A model generated the notes under the pieces. That model searched no databases. It saw nothing but the letters and a program-made list of their open reading frames with translations, and was not told where the DNA came from. A DNA stretch of 64,000 nucleotides from Gryllotalpicola daejeonensis (GTDB taxonomy: Bacteria; Actinomycetota; Actinomycetes; Actinomycetales; Microbacteriaceae). The position numbers and the translations under genes are program-made. Positions 50,236 through 58,917 of the stretch are shown here, in pieces (position 1 is the stretch's first letter; each line of letters begins with the position of its first letter). The stretch lies in the NCBI RefSeq assembly GCF_039538145.1, contig NZ_BAABBV010000001.1, positions 2,232,001 to 2,296,000 on the forward strand. The letters run 5' to 3'.

Positions 50236-53061
50236 GTGCCCAAGCGCAAGCTCATCGAAGTCGCTCTGCCTCTCGAAGAGATCAACAAGCAGTCGGCGCG
50301 CGAGAAGTCGATCCGTCACGGGCACCCCAGCACGCTTCACCTGTGGTGGGCACGACGCCCTCTCGCGACCGCGCGCGCGGTGCTCTTCGCGCAGCTCGTC
50401 GACGACCCGAGCGAGAACGCCGACGAGTACCGGGAAGAGGCGATCCGTCACGGTGAGGCCGACATCGACGACTACGTCGATCGTCGCATCGCCGCCGAGC
50501 GCGAACGGCTCTTCGATCTCATCCGTCGCATGGTCGACTGGGACAATCTCAACGACGAGGCCCTCTTCGACCAGGTGCGCGCCGAGATCCTGCGCTCCAC
50601 CGACGGGCGTCCGCCCGCCATCCTCGACCCGTTCGCCGGCGGCGGCACTATTCCGCTCGAGGCGCAGAGACTGGGTCTCGAAGCGCACGCCAGCGACCTG
50701 AACCCTGTGGCGGTGCTGATCAACAAGGCGTTGATCGAGATTCCGCCGAAGTTCGCAGGGCGGCCGCCCGTGTTTCCCGATGCCGCGGGCCAGCGCAATT
50801 CGTGGCCCAAGGCGACCGGGCTCGCCGAAGACGTGCGCCGGTACGGGCAGTGGATGCGCGACGAGGCCGAGCGGCGTATCGGGCATCTCTACCCGAAGGC
50901 AACGCTCAAGGATGGTTCCAAGGCGACCGTCATCGCTTGGATCTGGGCCCGCACCGTCACCTGCCCGAACCCGGCCTGCGGCATCGAGATGCCGCTGGTG
51001 CGCTCTTGGTGGCTCGGCGAGAAGAAGGGGAAGGAGGCCTACGTCGTCCACCGCGTTGTGGACGGCAAGGTCGAGTTCGGCATCGGACACGATCCGAAGC
51101 TCGGGCCGAAAGGCACCGATGACGGGACAGTCGGGCGCCTCGGGGCGAAGTGCATCTCGTGCGGCACCGCCGTCCCGCTCGAATACGTTCGCGTGCAGAG
51201 CCGGCGGGACGGACTGGGTGCACAGCTTATGGCCGTCGTCGCCGAAGGCCAACGTTCGCGCATCTACCTAGCAGCGACCGAGGAGCACATCGCTGCCGCC
51301 GAAGCAGCTCACCCGACTGACGTGCCACAGGGCGAGCTGTTCGATTGGCCGGGACGAATCAACGTGGTGCGTTACGGCCTCACGACCTTTGCGTCGCTGT
51401 TCACGAATCGGCAGCTGACGGCGCTGACGACGTTCAGCGACCTCGTCGGTGAGGCGCGCGAACGCGTGCTGGCGGATGCCACGGCGGGCGGACTTGCCGA
51501 CGGATCCGGCCTCGAGGCTGGCGGCGCGGCCGCCGCCGCGTACGCCGACGCGATCGCCACCTACCTCGGGCTTGGCGTCAGTCGTACGACTGATCTCGGC
51601 AATTCACTCGCGACCTGGTCCAACAGTCGCGACCAGTCTCGGAATCTCTTTGCACGGCAGGCGATCCCGATGGCATGGGATTTCGTAGAGAACTCGCCAC
51701 TCTCCGGTGCTGCGGGCGACGTCGGCGTTGCGCTTGAGTCATTGACCAATGCCCTGACTCGACTTCCGGCCAGTCCACCGGGCGAAGCGGTACAGGCAGA
51801 CGCAGCCGCACGGGACTATACGAATGTGCTGATCTCGACGGATCCGCCGTACTACGACAACATCGGCTATTCGGATCTTTCGGACTTTTTCTACGTTTGG
51901 CTGAGGCGCGCGCTCCGCAATGTGCATGCTCGGCTTCTCGGGACGATGTTGGTGCCGAAGGCGGACGAGCTCGTCGCCAATCCATACCGTCATGGCGGCC
52001 GAGACGGTGCACAAGAGTTTTTCGAGACAGGGTTCGAGAACGTCTTCGAGCACGCTCGCGAGACCGCGAGCGATGATTATCCGATCGCCGTCTTCTACGC
52101 GTTCAAGCAGTCGGAACTCGAATCCGAAGGCCTTGCGTCGACGGGCTGGGAGACGATCCTGGGTGGCATGATCCGCGCGGGCTGGATGATCACCGCGACA
52201 TGGCCAGTGCGCTCCGAGCGCGCAGGGCGGATGATCTCCGTCGGAACCAACGCCCTGGCATCGTCGATCGTCCTCGCTCTTCGCCCTCGCCCCGAGACGG
52301 CCGCGATCATCGATCGTCGCGGGCTCGTCTCCGAGCTGCGCAGCGCCCTCCCGAACGCGCTCCGCGATCTGCAGCAGGGCGGCATCGCGCCGGTCGACCT
52401 CGCGCAGGCTGCGATTGGCCCCGGTATGGCGATTTTCTCGAAGTACGCGAAGGTGATCGAGCCGAACGGCGAGCCGATGTCGGTGCGCGAGGCGCTGCGG
52501 CAGATCAACGCGATTCTCGACGAGGTCCTCTCGGAGCAGGAGGGTGACTTCGACGGCGACACCCGCTGGTGCGTGGCGTGGTTCGAGCAGCACGGCTTCG
52601 AGGCATCCGCTTATGGCGAAGCCGAAACGCTCGCGAACGCGAAGAACGCGTCGATCTCGGGTCTTGCGCACTCGGGCGTGCTCTCGAGCGGGGCGGGCAA
52701 GGTGAAGCTGTTCGCTCCGGACGAGCTGCCCGACGGCTACGACCCGATGACCGACGACCGCATCTCGTTGTGGGAGGTCGTGCTGCACCTGGCGAAGACG
52801 CTGAGCGGGTCGGGGCTGGACGCAGCCGGGCGGATTCTGGCGCGCGCCGAGCAGCGCGGCGTCGACACGACCGCGGCGCACGAGTTGGCCTATCGCCTGT
52901 TCGCGATCGCGGACAAGCGGGGGATGACCCAGGCGGGCATCCTCTTCAACTCATTGGGATCGTCGTGGTCAGAAGTGCGCACGGCGGCCGACGCCGCGGT
53001 GTCAGCAGCTCCCGCTAGCGTCAGCAGCGAACTCGACTTCGACTCACTTCTGGAGGCGTGA
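50236..53061 (+). CDS. DUF1156-domain DNA amino-methyltransferase
   Basis: A 941-residue N6-adenine/N4-cytosine-type methyltransferase. The N-terminal DUF1156 signature is RKLIEVALPLEEINKQSARE, then KSIRHGHPSTLHLWWARRPL. Motif I is LDPFAGGGTIPLEAQRLGLE (about residue 130) and motif IV STDPPYYDNIGYSDLSDFF (DPPY at 536-539). Two CxxC-type pairs (CPNPACG near 243, CISCG near 306) suggest a zinc site. Long C-terminal helical region. The start is GTG at 50236 after GGAAGG. DUF1156 proteins usually sit next to DUF499 ATPases, as here. Confidence 0.9.
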   Translation: MPKRKLIEVALPLEEINKQSAREKSIRHGHPSTLHLWWARRPLATARAVLFAQLVDDPSENADEYREEAIRHGEADIDDYVDRRIAAERERLFDLIRRMVDWDNLNDEALFDQVRAEILRSTDGRPPAILDPFAGGGTIPLEAQRLGLEAHASDLNPVAVLINKALIEIPPKFAGRPPVFPDAAGQRNSWPKATGLAEDVRRYGQWMRDEAERRIGHLYPKATLKDGSKATVIAWIWARTVTCPNPACGIEMPLVRSWWLGEKKGKEAYVVHRVVDGKVEFGIGHDPKLGPKGTDDGTVGRLGAKCISCGTAVPLEYVRVQSRRDGLGAQLMAVVAEGQRSRIYLAATEEHIAAAEAAHPTDVPQGELFDWPGRINVVRYGLTTFASLFTNRQLTALTTFSDLVGEARERVLADATAGGLADGSGLEAGGAAAAAYADAIATYLGLGVSRTTDLGNSLATWSNSRDQSRNLFARQAIPMAWDFVENSPLSGAAGDVGVALESLTNALTRLPASPPGEAVQADAAARDYTNVLISTDPPYYDNIGYSDLSDFFYVWLRRALRNVHARLLGTMLVPKADELVANPYRHGGRDGAQEFFETGFENVFEHARETASDDYPIAVFYAFKQSELESEGLASTGWETILGGMIRAGWMITATWPVRSERAGRMISVGTNALASSIVLALRPRPETAAIIDRRGLVSELRSALPNALRDLQQGGIAPVDLAQAAIGPGMAIFSKYAKVIEPNGEPMSVREALRQINAILDEVLSEQEGDFDGDTRWCVAWFEQHGFEASAYGEAETLANAKNASISGLAHSGVLSSGAGKVKLFAPDELPDGYDPMTDDRISLWEVVLHLAKTLSGSGLDAAGRILARAEQRGVDTTAAHELAYRLFAIADKRGMTQAGILFNSLGSSWSEVRTAADAAVSAAPASVSSELDFDSLLEA

Positions 53062-53064
53062 CAC

Positions 53065-56000
53065 ATGGCCGTGCGCAGCAATCTCGACCGGGTGGGTGAC
53101 GCGCTCGACGTGGTGAGCGCGGCGCTCGAGCCGTTCATCGCACGAGTGCTCGGGCCGCACCTGCCGGCCGGGGTCAGCGACTGGACCGCGCTGCTCGCGG
53201 CGAAGGACGGGATCGACGGCAAGGCATACTCGCCGAGCGACCCGCAGGTGCAGCTGCGGGTGCTCACGGAGCGGATGGGAGGCCTCGGCTTCCCATTCTC
53301 CGACTACTTGAGTCGAGCCGAGCAGAACCTCGCAGGTGAGCTGCGCTCGAATCGTGATGCCTGGGCACACCGGCTGCCGTTCAGCGCCGACGATGCCTAC
53401 AGAGCGCTCGACACCGCCGAGCGGCTGATGCGCGCGATCAATGCGAGCTCGGCCGCCGACACGCTGCGCCGGTCGAAGCTCGACCTGCAGCGCACGACGT
53501 ACGCGGAGGAGACGCGCCGTGACACCCGCGCGGCCCAGATGCCCGGGCTCGCCGCCGCCGACCTCACGCCGTGGCGCGAGGTGCTGCAGCCGCACCCCGA
53601 CATCGCGTCGAACAACTTCGCGCGCGCGGAATTCGCGGCGGACCTGCATCAGGTGGCGACCGGCGGCGAGGCATCCGCCGACTACAACGACCCCGTCGAG
53701 TTCTTCCACCGCACGTTCCTGACGGACGGGTTGAAGACGTTGCTCAAGCTCGCCGCGCGGCGCGTGACCGGCGATCGCAACGCCGATCCGATCATCAACC
53801 TGCAGACCACCTTCGGCGGCGGCAAGACGCATTCGATGCTCGCCGTGTGGCACCTATTCAGCGGGCTGCCCCTGACCGCATTCCCGCAGGGCGTGCAAGA
53901 CGCGCTCGACGAGGCGATCGCGCCGGACGCACTTGGACGACCGATGAGGCGTGTCGCGATCGTGGGCACCGAGCTGTCGCCCGGGCAGTCGTGGGTGAAG
54001 CCCGACGGCACCGAGATCCGCACGATCTGGGGCGAGTTGGCGTGGCAGCTCGGGGGCGGCGAGGGCTTCGCGATGGTGGCGGATGCCGACCGCACGTCGA
54101 CCAGCCCGGGAAGCGCGCTCACCGAACTGCTGCAAAAATATGCGCCCGCGGTGATCTTGATCGACGAGTGGGTGGCGTACGCGCGTGGTCTCGCTGGCCG
54201 CGACGATCTCGTCGGCGGTTCCTTCGAATCGCAGTTCACCTTCGCGCAAGACCTAGCTCAGGCGGTGACCCGCACGCAGGGTGCCGTACTGCTGGTGTCC
54301 GTGCCCGCTTCGGACGTGCGCCGGGACGATGGCGAGCGGGACGCGAGCGAACTCGAGCTGGGCGGCTCGCGTGGGCGGGAGGCGCTGCAGCGGTTGCTGC
54401 ACGTCATCGGCCGGCAGGCACACAACTGGACGCCGGCATCGAGCACCGAGTCGTTCGAGATCGTGAAGCGACGCCTCTTCCGCGAACCGGATGCGGAGGC
54501 CGCGCGCAAGATCGCGCTGACCGCGCGCCGTTTCATGGAGTTCTACCGGTCGAGTTCGGGCGAGCTGCCGCCCGAGACACGCGACGACGACTACGAACGT
54601 CGCATCCGGGTGGCTTACCCGATCCACCCCGAGTTGTTCGACCGGCTGTATGCCGACTGGTCGACGCTCGAGCGGTTCCAGCGCACGCGCGGCGTGCTGC
54701 GTCTGATGAGCGCCGTCGTGCACGCGCTCTATGCCGCAGGCGACGACTCGCCGCTCATAATGCCCGGCTCGCTGCCGCTCGACGCGCCTGCGGTGCGCGA
54801 CGAGATCTCGAGCTACATCGAAGACACGTGGAAGTCGATCATCGAGAGCGACATCGACGGGTCGACCGCGGTGTCGTTCTACATCGACAAAGAGAAGCCA
54901 CTGTTCGGCAATCGTGCGCTGACCCGCCGGATCGCGCGCGCCGGGTTCCTCGGCTCGGCTGCAACCCTACACACGGCCCACCGCGGGATCGAGCGCAAGC
55001 GCGTGTTCCTCGGCGTTGCGATGCCGGGCGACACGCTCGGCAACTTCGGCACGGCGCTGCAGCTGCTGTCGGAGCGATCGAGTTATCTCTACAACGAGAG
55101 CGACCGGCTCTGGTTCGACATCAAGCCGTCGCTCAACCGCAAGGCGGCGGAGCGTGCGTCGTTGTTCTCGGTCGACGCAGTGCATGCGGAGATCGTCAGT
55201 CGGCTGAAGCGTGAACTCCGATCGACTCCGGACTTTCCCGAGGTGGTGGTCGCACCGATCGACACCGCCGATCTCGCGGAATCCGATCGCGCGCGCCTGG
55301 TCTTGCTGCACCCACGGAACACCTACGACGGCAAGAGCGCCGAGACGCCGGCGCGGGTGTTCGTGCACGATCTCGCGACCAAGCGAGGGAACGCGCCGCG
55401 TGTGAACGCCAACACTTTCGTCGCGGTCGCGCCCGACCAGGCGCGAGTCGCAGAGCTCGAGCAAACGGTTCGCTCTTATCTGGCGTGGAGCGGGATCCGC
55501 GACGACAAGAACGCGCTCGACCTGACGCAGTCGCAGGTGAAGGAGGCCGGCGAGAAGGTCGAGGCGTTCAACACGACGATCGCGCAGCGGTTGCGCGAAA
55601 CGTGGATCTGGGCGCTCTACCCCGAGCAGAACGACGGAGCCCAACCTCTGCGAATCGCCCAAAGGAAAGTCGACGGGGCGACGGGCGCGATCACGCAGTT
55701 CGTCGGCGAGCGGCTACGCAAGCTTGACCTGGTCTATCCGCGGTCATCGCCCGCCACTGTCGGGCTGGCGCTTCAGAACCACTTGAGGGCGAAGTGGAAC
55801 GAGGGGCGCATCTCGGTCGGCGAACTGTGGGAGTACCACCAGCGTTACCCATATCTTGCGCGTCTGCGCGACAAAGCAGTGCTGACGGACGCGATCGAGT
55901 CCGTGATGCACGACGTTTCGTGGCATTCGACAGGGTTCGCACTCGCCGAGAGCTACAACGCCTCGACGGGAGACTTCACCGGTCTTCGGATTCCGTTCGA

Positions 56001-56412
56001 GGATTCCCTCGGGGCGATCACTGACGCCACGCTATTGGTGAAGCCTGAAATCGCTTTGGCGCAGCGCGAGCGAGAGAAGCAGTCGACGGTGGTCGATCCG
56101 CAGCCAGGGCCGGCCCCAGATCCGTCACCAGGCCCGGCACCGACGCCGGACCCTCCCACGGTCGTCACGGTGCCGAACGCCCGGTACAAGGGCGTGTTCG
56201 ACGTGCTGGTGTCCGGCGATCTCCGAAGCCAGCTCACCGACGTCGTGGACGAACTGTTGCAGCACCTAAAATCGGCGGACCCGAACACGCTCGAGATTCG
56301 CATCACCGTCGACGCCGAGAAGCGCGAGGGCTTCTCGGACGACATCGTGCGCATCGTGCGGGAGAACGGCACAAATCTGGGCTTCACAAGCAGCCGGTTC
56401 ACGGAACTCTGA
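53065..56412 (+). CDS. DUF499 P-loop ATPase with Swt1-like HEPN N-terminus
   Basis: 1115 residues. The N-terminal 100 residues resemble a Swt1-type HEPN domain (RVGDALDVVSAALEPFIARV). The ATPase core has Walker A LQTTFGGGKTHSML (about 249-257) and Walker B VILIDEWVAYARGL (about 362-369). A Pro-rich linker (PGPAPDPSPGPAPTPDPP, about 1011-1032) precedes a compact C-terminal domain (KGVFDVLVSGDLRSQLTDVV). DUF499 proteins accompany DUF1156 methylases in defence islands. The start is 3 bp after the methylase stop. The HEPN RNase motif RxxxxH is not evident, so an RNA-cleaving role is uncertain. Confidence 0.88.
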   Translation: MAVRSNLDRVGDALDVVSAALEPFIARVLGPHLPAGVSDWTALLAAKDGIDGKAYSPSDPQVQLRVLTERMGGLGFPFSDYLSRAEQNLAGELRSNRDAWAHRLPFSADDAYRALDTAERLMRAINASSAADTLRRSKLDLQRTTYAEETRRDTRAAQMPGLAAADLTPWREVLQPHPDIASNNFARAEFAADLHQVATGGEASADYNDPVEFFHRTFLTDGLKTLLKLAARRVTGDRNADPIINLQTTFGGGKTHSMLAVWHLFSGLPLTAFPQGVQDALDEAIAPDALGRPMRRVAIVGTELSPGQSWVKPDGTEIRTIWGELAWQLGGGEGFAMVADADRTSTSPGSALTELLQKYAPAVILIDEWVAYARGLAGRDDLVGGSFESQFTFAQDLAQAVTRTQGAVLLVSVPASDVRRDDGERDASELELGGSRGREALQRLLHVIGRQAHNWTPASSTESFEIVKRRLFREPDAEAARKIALTARRFMEFYRSSSGELPPETRDDDYERRIRVAYPIHPELFDRLYADWSTLERFQRTRGVLRLMSAVVHALYAAGDDSPLIMPGSLPLDAPAVRDEISSYIEDTWKSIIESDIDGSTAVSFYIDKEKPLFGNRALTRRIARAGFLGSAATLHTAHRGIERKRVFLGVAMPGDTLGNFGTALQLLSERSSYLYNESDRLWFDIKPSLNRKAAERASLFSVDAVHAEIVSRLKRELRSTPDFPEVVVAPIDTADLAESDRARLVLLHPRNTYDGKSAETPARVFVHDLATKRGNAPRVNANTFVAVAPDQARVAELEQTVRSYLAWSGIRDDKNALDLTQSQVKEAGEKVEAFNTTIAQRLRETWIWALYPEQNDGAQPLRIAQRKVDGATGAITQFVGERLRKLDLVYPRSSPATVGLALQNHLRAKWNEGRISVGELWEYHQRYPYLARLRDKAVLTDAIESVMHDVSWHSTGFALAESYNASTGDFTGLRIPFEDSLGAITDATLLVKPEIALAQREREKQSTVVDPQPGPAPDPSPGPAPTPDPPTVVTVPNARYKGVFDVLVSGDLRSQLTDVVDELLQHLKSADPNTLEIRITVDAEKREGFSDDIVRIVRENGTNLGFTSSRFTEL

Positions 56413-56414
56413 TC

Positions 56415-57938
56415 ATGGAGTCACGGCAGGCGCGGGTAACAGAGAGTCGGGCGGTCCCGCCGGACGACTCGATCGTCTCAGCCGTCGGTCGGCACCACAC
56501 GTTCGAGACCGCGGTCGCCGACCTCATCGACAACAGCATCGACGCTCACGCGTCCAACGTGCTCGTCAGGTTCGTCCGCACGGGGCAGACAATGACCGGG
56601 CTTCAGATCATCGACGACGGCGATGGCATGGACGCCCCGGCGATAGACAGGGCCATGACGTTCGCCGGGCGACGCGAGTATGGGGCATCCGACCTCGGCC
56701 ATTTCGGGCTCGGACTGAAAGCAGCCTCGTTGAGCCAGGCGGACGTGCTGCGTGTGTACTCGAGGGCGCTGGGGGGCATCTCGGTCGGCCGTGCGATCCA
56801 CGACTCAGACCGTACACATGTCGACGTTCTCGACGAGGATGACGTCGACGCGATCGTGGCTTCGATGCAAGTTGACTTCCCCTTCGACAAGGGCACTGTC
56901 GTCGAGTGGGAACAGCCCCGCACATTTCTGACGTCGGCAGATGCCGCAGAGCGAACGCGGTGGCTTGAGGAGCGCATCGACCGGCTTCGCGCGCATCTCG
57001 GGATCGTCTTCCATCGGTTGCTCGCCGCTCAGCGGGTGCGGATCCATGTCGATGAGTTCGTCGTCGACTGGAACGAGTCCGGGCCCGCCTCACCGGTGCA
57101 GCCGATCGACCCGTTCAAGTACATCGGAACCGGAGCAGCGGGGTATCCGGCCGACCTGCGCCTCGAAGTCGATGGCGTGGTGTCGAGCGCGAGAGCGCAC
57201 ATCTGGCCGGCGAACCAGTCCGGGATGCCCGAGTTCAGGCTGGGCGGCCGACCCGGGGCGCTCGCCCAAGGGCTCTACTTCTACCGTCGCGATCGCCTGC
57301 TGCAGATCGGCGGGTGGAACACGCTCGTCGTAGAAAAGCCGGAACTGGAATACGCGCGCGTCTCGATCGATCTCGACGACCGGCTGATCTCTCATGTGAC
57401 GATCAACCCGGAGAAGTCCGGTCTTGAGCTCGACGCTGACCTCAAGCGGGCGATTCGGGATGCCAAAGGAAGCGGGGCGTCGTTCACCGATTTCATCGCC
57501 ACGGCCGAAGGCGCTCGCCGCGAGTCGCGGCGCTACACCAAGCATCCGGTCACGCTTTCGCAACCGGACCGCGGCTTCAGTGCCGACATGATCGACGCGT
57601 TCACCGACTCGGTCGTGTTTTCCGCTGCGGGGCCGGTGGATGTCCGATGGCGCGTGATGCGCAGCGAATCCCCTTTTGAGATCGACATCGATGCCCGAAC
57701 GATCTGGCTGAACGAACAGTTCCGGAGCGTTATAGCTCGTGGCCCCAGTGCCGATCAAGATGACATTCCTTTGGTCAAGACGCTGCTCATGATCGTGTTC
57801 TCGAAGTATTTCGACGGTTCCTATCTCGGCGCGCGTGAGCGCGAGGAGGTCGCTGCGTGGGAGCAGTTGCTCACGGCGGCGTTGCGCGACGAAGTCGCAC
57901 AGCAGCGTCGATCGATTGAAAGGGGCTCGGATGAGTAA
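56415..57938 (+). CDS. GHKL ATPase (MutL/MORC-like), second copy
   Basis: A 507-residue ATPase paralogous to the one at 48324-50039. The N box is DLIDNSIDAHA (36-46), G1 DDGDGM (67-72) and G2 GHFGLGLKAASLSQ (95-108). Shared later blocks are VQPIDPFKYIGTGAAGYPAD and VTINPEKSGLEL. It lacks the Lys/Ala tail. It stands 2 bp after the DUF499 gene and overlaps the DUF4420 gene by 8 bp. It corresponds to the MutL component of MutL-Z1 defence systems; ATP-driven clamp formation on DNA is the expected mode. Confidence 0.9.
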   Translation: MESRQARVTESRAVPPDDSIVSAVGRHHTFETAVADLIDNSIDAHASNVLVRFVRTGQTMTGLQIIDDGDGMDAPAIDRAMTFAGRREYGASDLGHFGLGLKAASLSQADVLRVYSRALGGISVGRAIHDSDRTHVDVLDEDDVDAIVASMQVDFPFDKGTVVEWEQPRTFLTSADAAERTRWLEERIDRLRAHLGIVFHRLLAAQRVRIHVDEFVVDWNESGPASPVQPIDPFKYIGTGAAGYPADLRLEVDGVVSSARAHIWPANQSGMPEFRLGGRPGALAQGLYFYRRDRLLQIGGWNTLVVEKPELEYARVSIDLDDRLISHVTINPEKSGLELDADLKRAIRDAKGSGASFTDFIATAEGARRESRRYTKHPVTLSQPDRGFSADMIDAFTDSVVFSAAGPVDVRWRVMRSESPFEIDIDARTIWLNEQFRSVIARGPSADQDDIPLVKTLLMIVFSKYFDGSYLGAREREEVAAWEQLLTAALRDEVAQQRRSIERGSDE

Positions 57939-58917
57939 CGAACTGGGCGACGTGCAGCATCTGACGCCTGAGACCGTCGACGCGTATTTCCGCGCAGACG
58001 CGGCGACGCGCTTCCCGCTGAGTCATAGGGTTCCGGCGTTGCTCGACATCGATCCCATCTACCAACGGGTCATCCTCTATGTTCCCGCGGTCGGCGAGCT
58101 TCCGGACGTGACCGCGTATGAGCGCATCGGGGTCCAGCGCACGACATTGGCCGGTTTCGGTGGTCAGTGGTTCCGTGTGGACGTCGATGCCGAGGGTATG
58201 CGCTACGAGGCCTACCTGCTTGCGGAATCCATCGTGGATCAGATGCAGTACGGCACGACCTTGCGCCACGCCCTTTCTGAGGCGTTCGAAGCCCTCAGGG
58301 AGCTGTTAGCGAAGCGGAAGCGCCTGACCGAGGAGAAGGAGGCCGGCCTCATCGGCGAACTCTTGGTCCTCAGCTATGTCATCGATGTCATCGGTGAGGA
58401 CTCGGCGATGGTCGCCTGGCTCGGCCCGGATGCGGGCGAACACGATTTCGGCTTCGAGTCCTTCGAAGCGGAGGTGAAGACCACACGCTCGGAGGCGAGG
58501 GTGCATGTCATCGGTTCGGAAACCCAGCTCCTGCCCTCGCCGCAGAGGCCGCTGTACTTGATCTCCATTCAGTTGACTCTCGCGGGGAAGGGGCAGGACG
58601 GGTTCACGTTGCCGCAGCTGGTCGACGAGGTACGGGGGAAGACCGATCGAGGAGTGCGCCTGCTCGAGGCCCGTCTGAGCGCCGCGGATTGGCGAGATGA
58701 CGCGCGCGACCTTTACAAGACGCGCTTCCAGTACCGAAGCCGGCCGCGCGCGTTCTTGGTCGATCCCGGATTCCCTGCGATCACGCGGCCGCGCATCGAT
58801 GAGGTCGTCCCGCAACCGGTCCATGTCAGTGGTGTCTCATACCGTCTCGATGTCACTGATCTTCCGTTTGTAACGGCGCCCGAGCCGCTCAACGGTTTTT
58901 GCGAAGGAGAGGCATGA
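57931..58917 (+). CDS. DUF4420 PD-(D/E)XK nuclease
   Basis: A 328-residue protein. The nuclease core is visible: E143 in GLIGELLVLSYVI, D172 in GEHDFGFESFEAEVKTT and E181-x-K183 in the same block. The N-terminal 130 residues form a beta-rich domain. PD-(D/E)XK proteins of this DUF accompany MutL-like ATPases and Z1 proteins. ATG at 57931 after GAAAGGGG overlaps the preceding gene by 8 bp; its stop overlaps the Z1 start (ATGA). It probably cuts the invading DNA. Confidence 0.9.
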   Translation: MSNELGDVQHLTPETVDAYFRADAATRFPLSHRVPALLDIDPIYQRVILYVPAVGELPDVTAYERIGVQRTTLAGFGGQWFRVDVDAEGMRYEAYLLAESIVDQMQYGTTLRHALSEAFEALRELLAKRKRLTEEKEAGLIGELLVLSYVIDVIGEDSAMVAWLGPDAGEHDFGFESFEAEVKTTRSEARVHVIGSETQLLPSPQRPLYLISIQLTLAGKGQDGFTLPQLVDEVRGKTDRGVRLLEARLSAADWRDDARDLYKTRFQYRSRPRAFLVDPGFPAITRPRIDEVVPQPVHVSGVSYRLDVTDLPFVTAPEPLNGFCEGEA

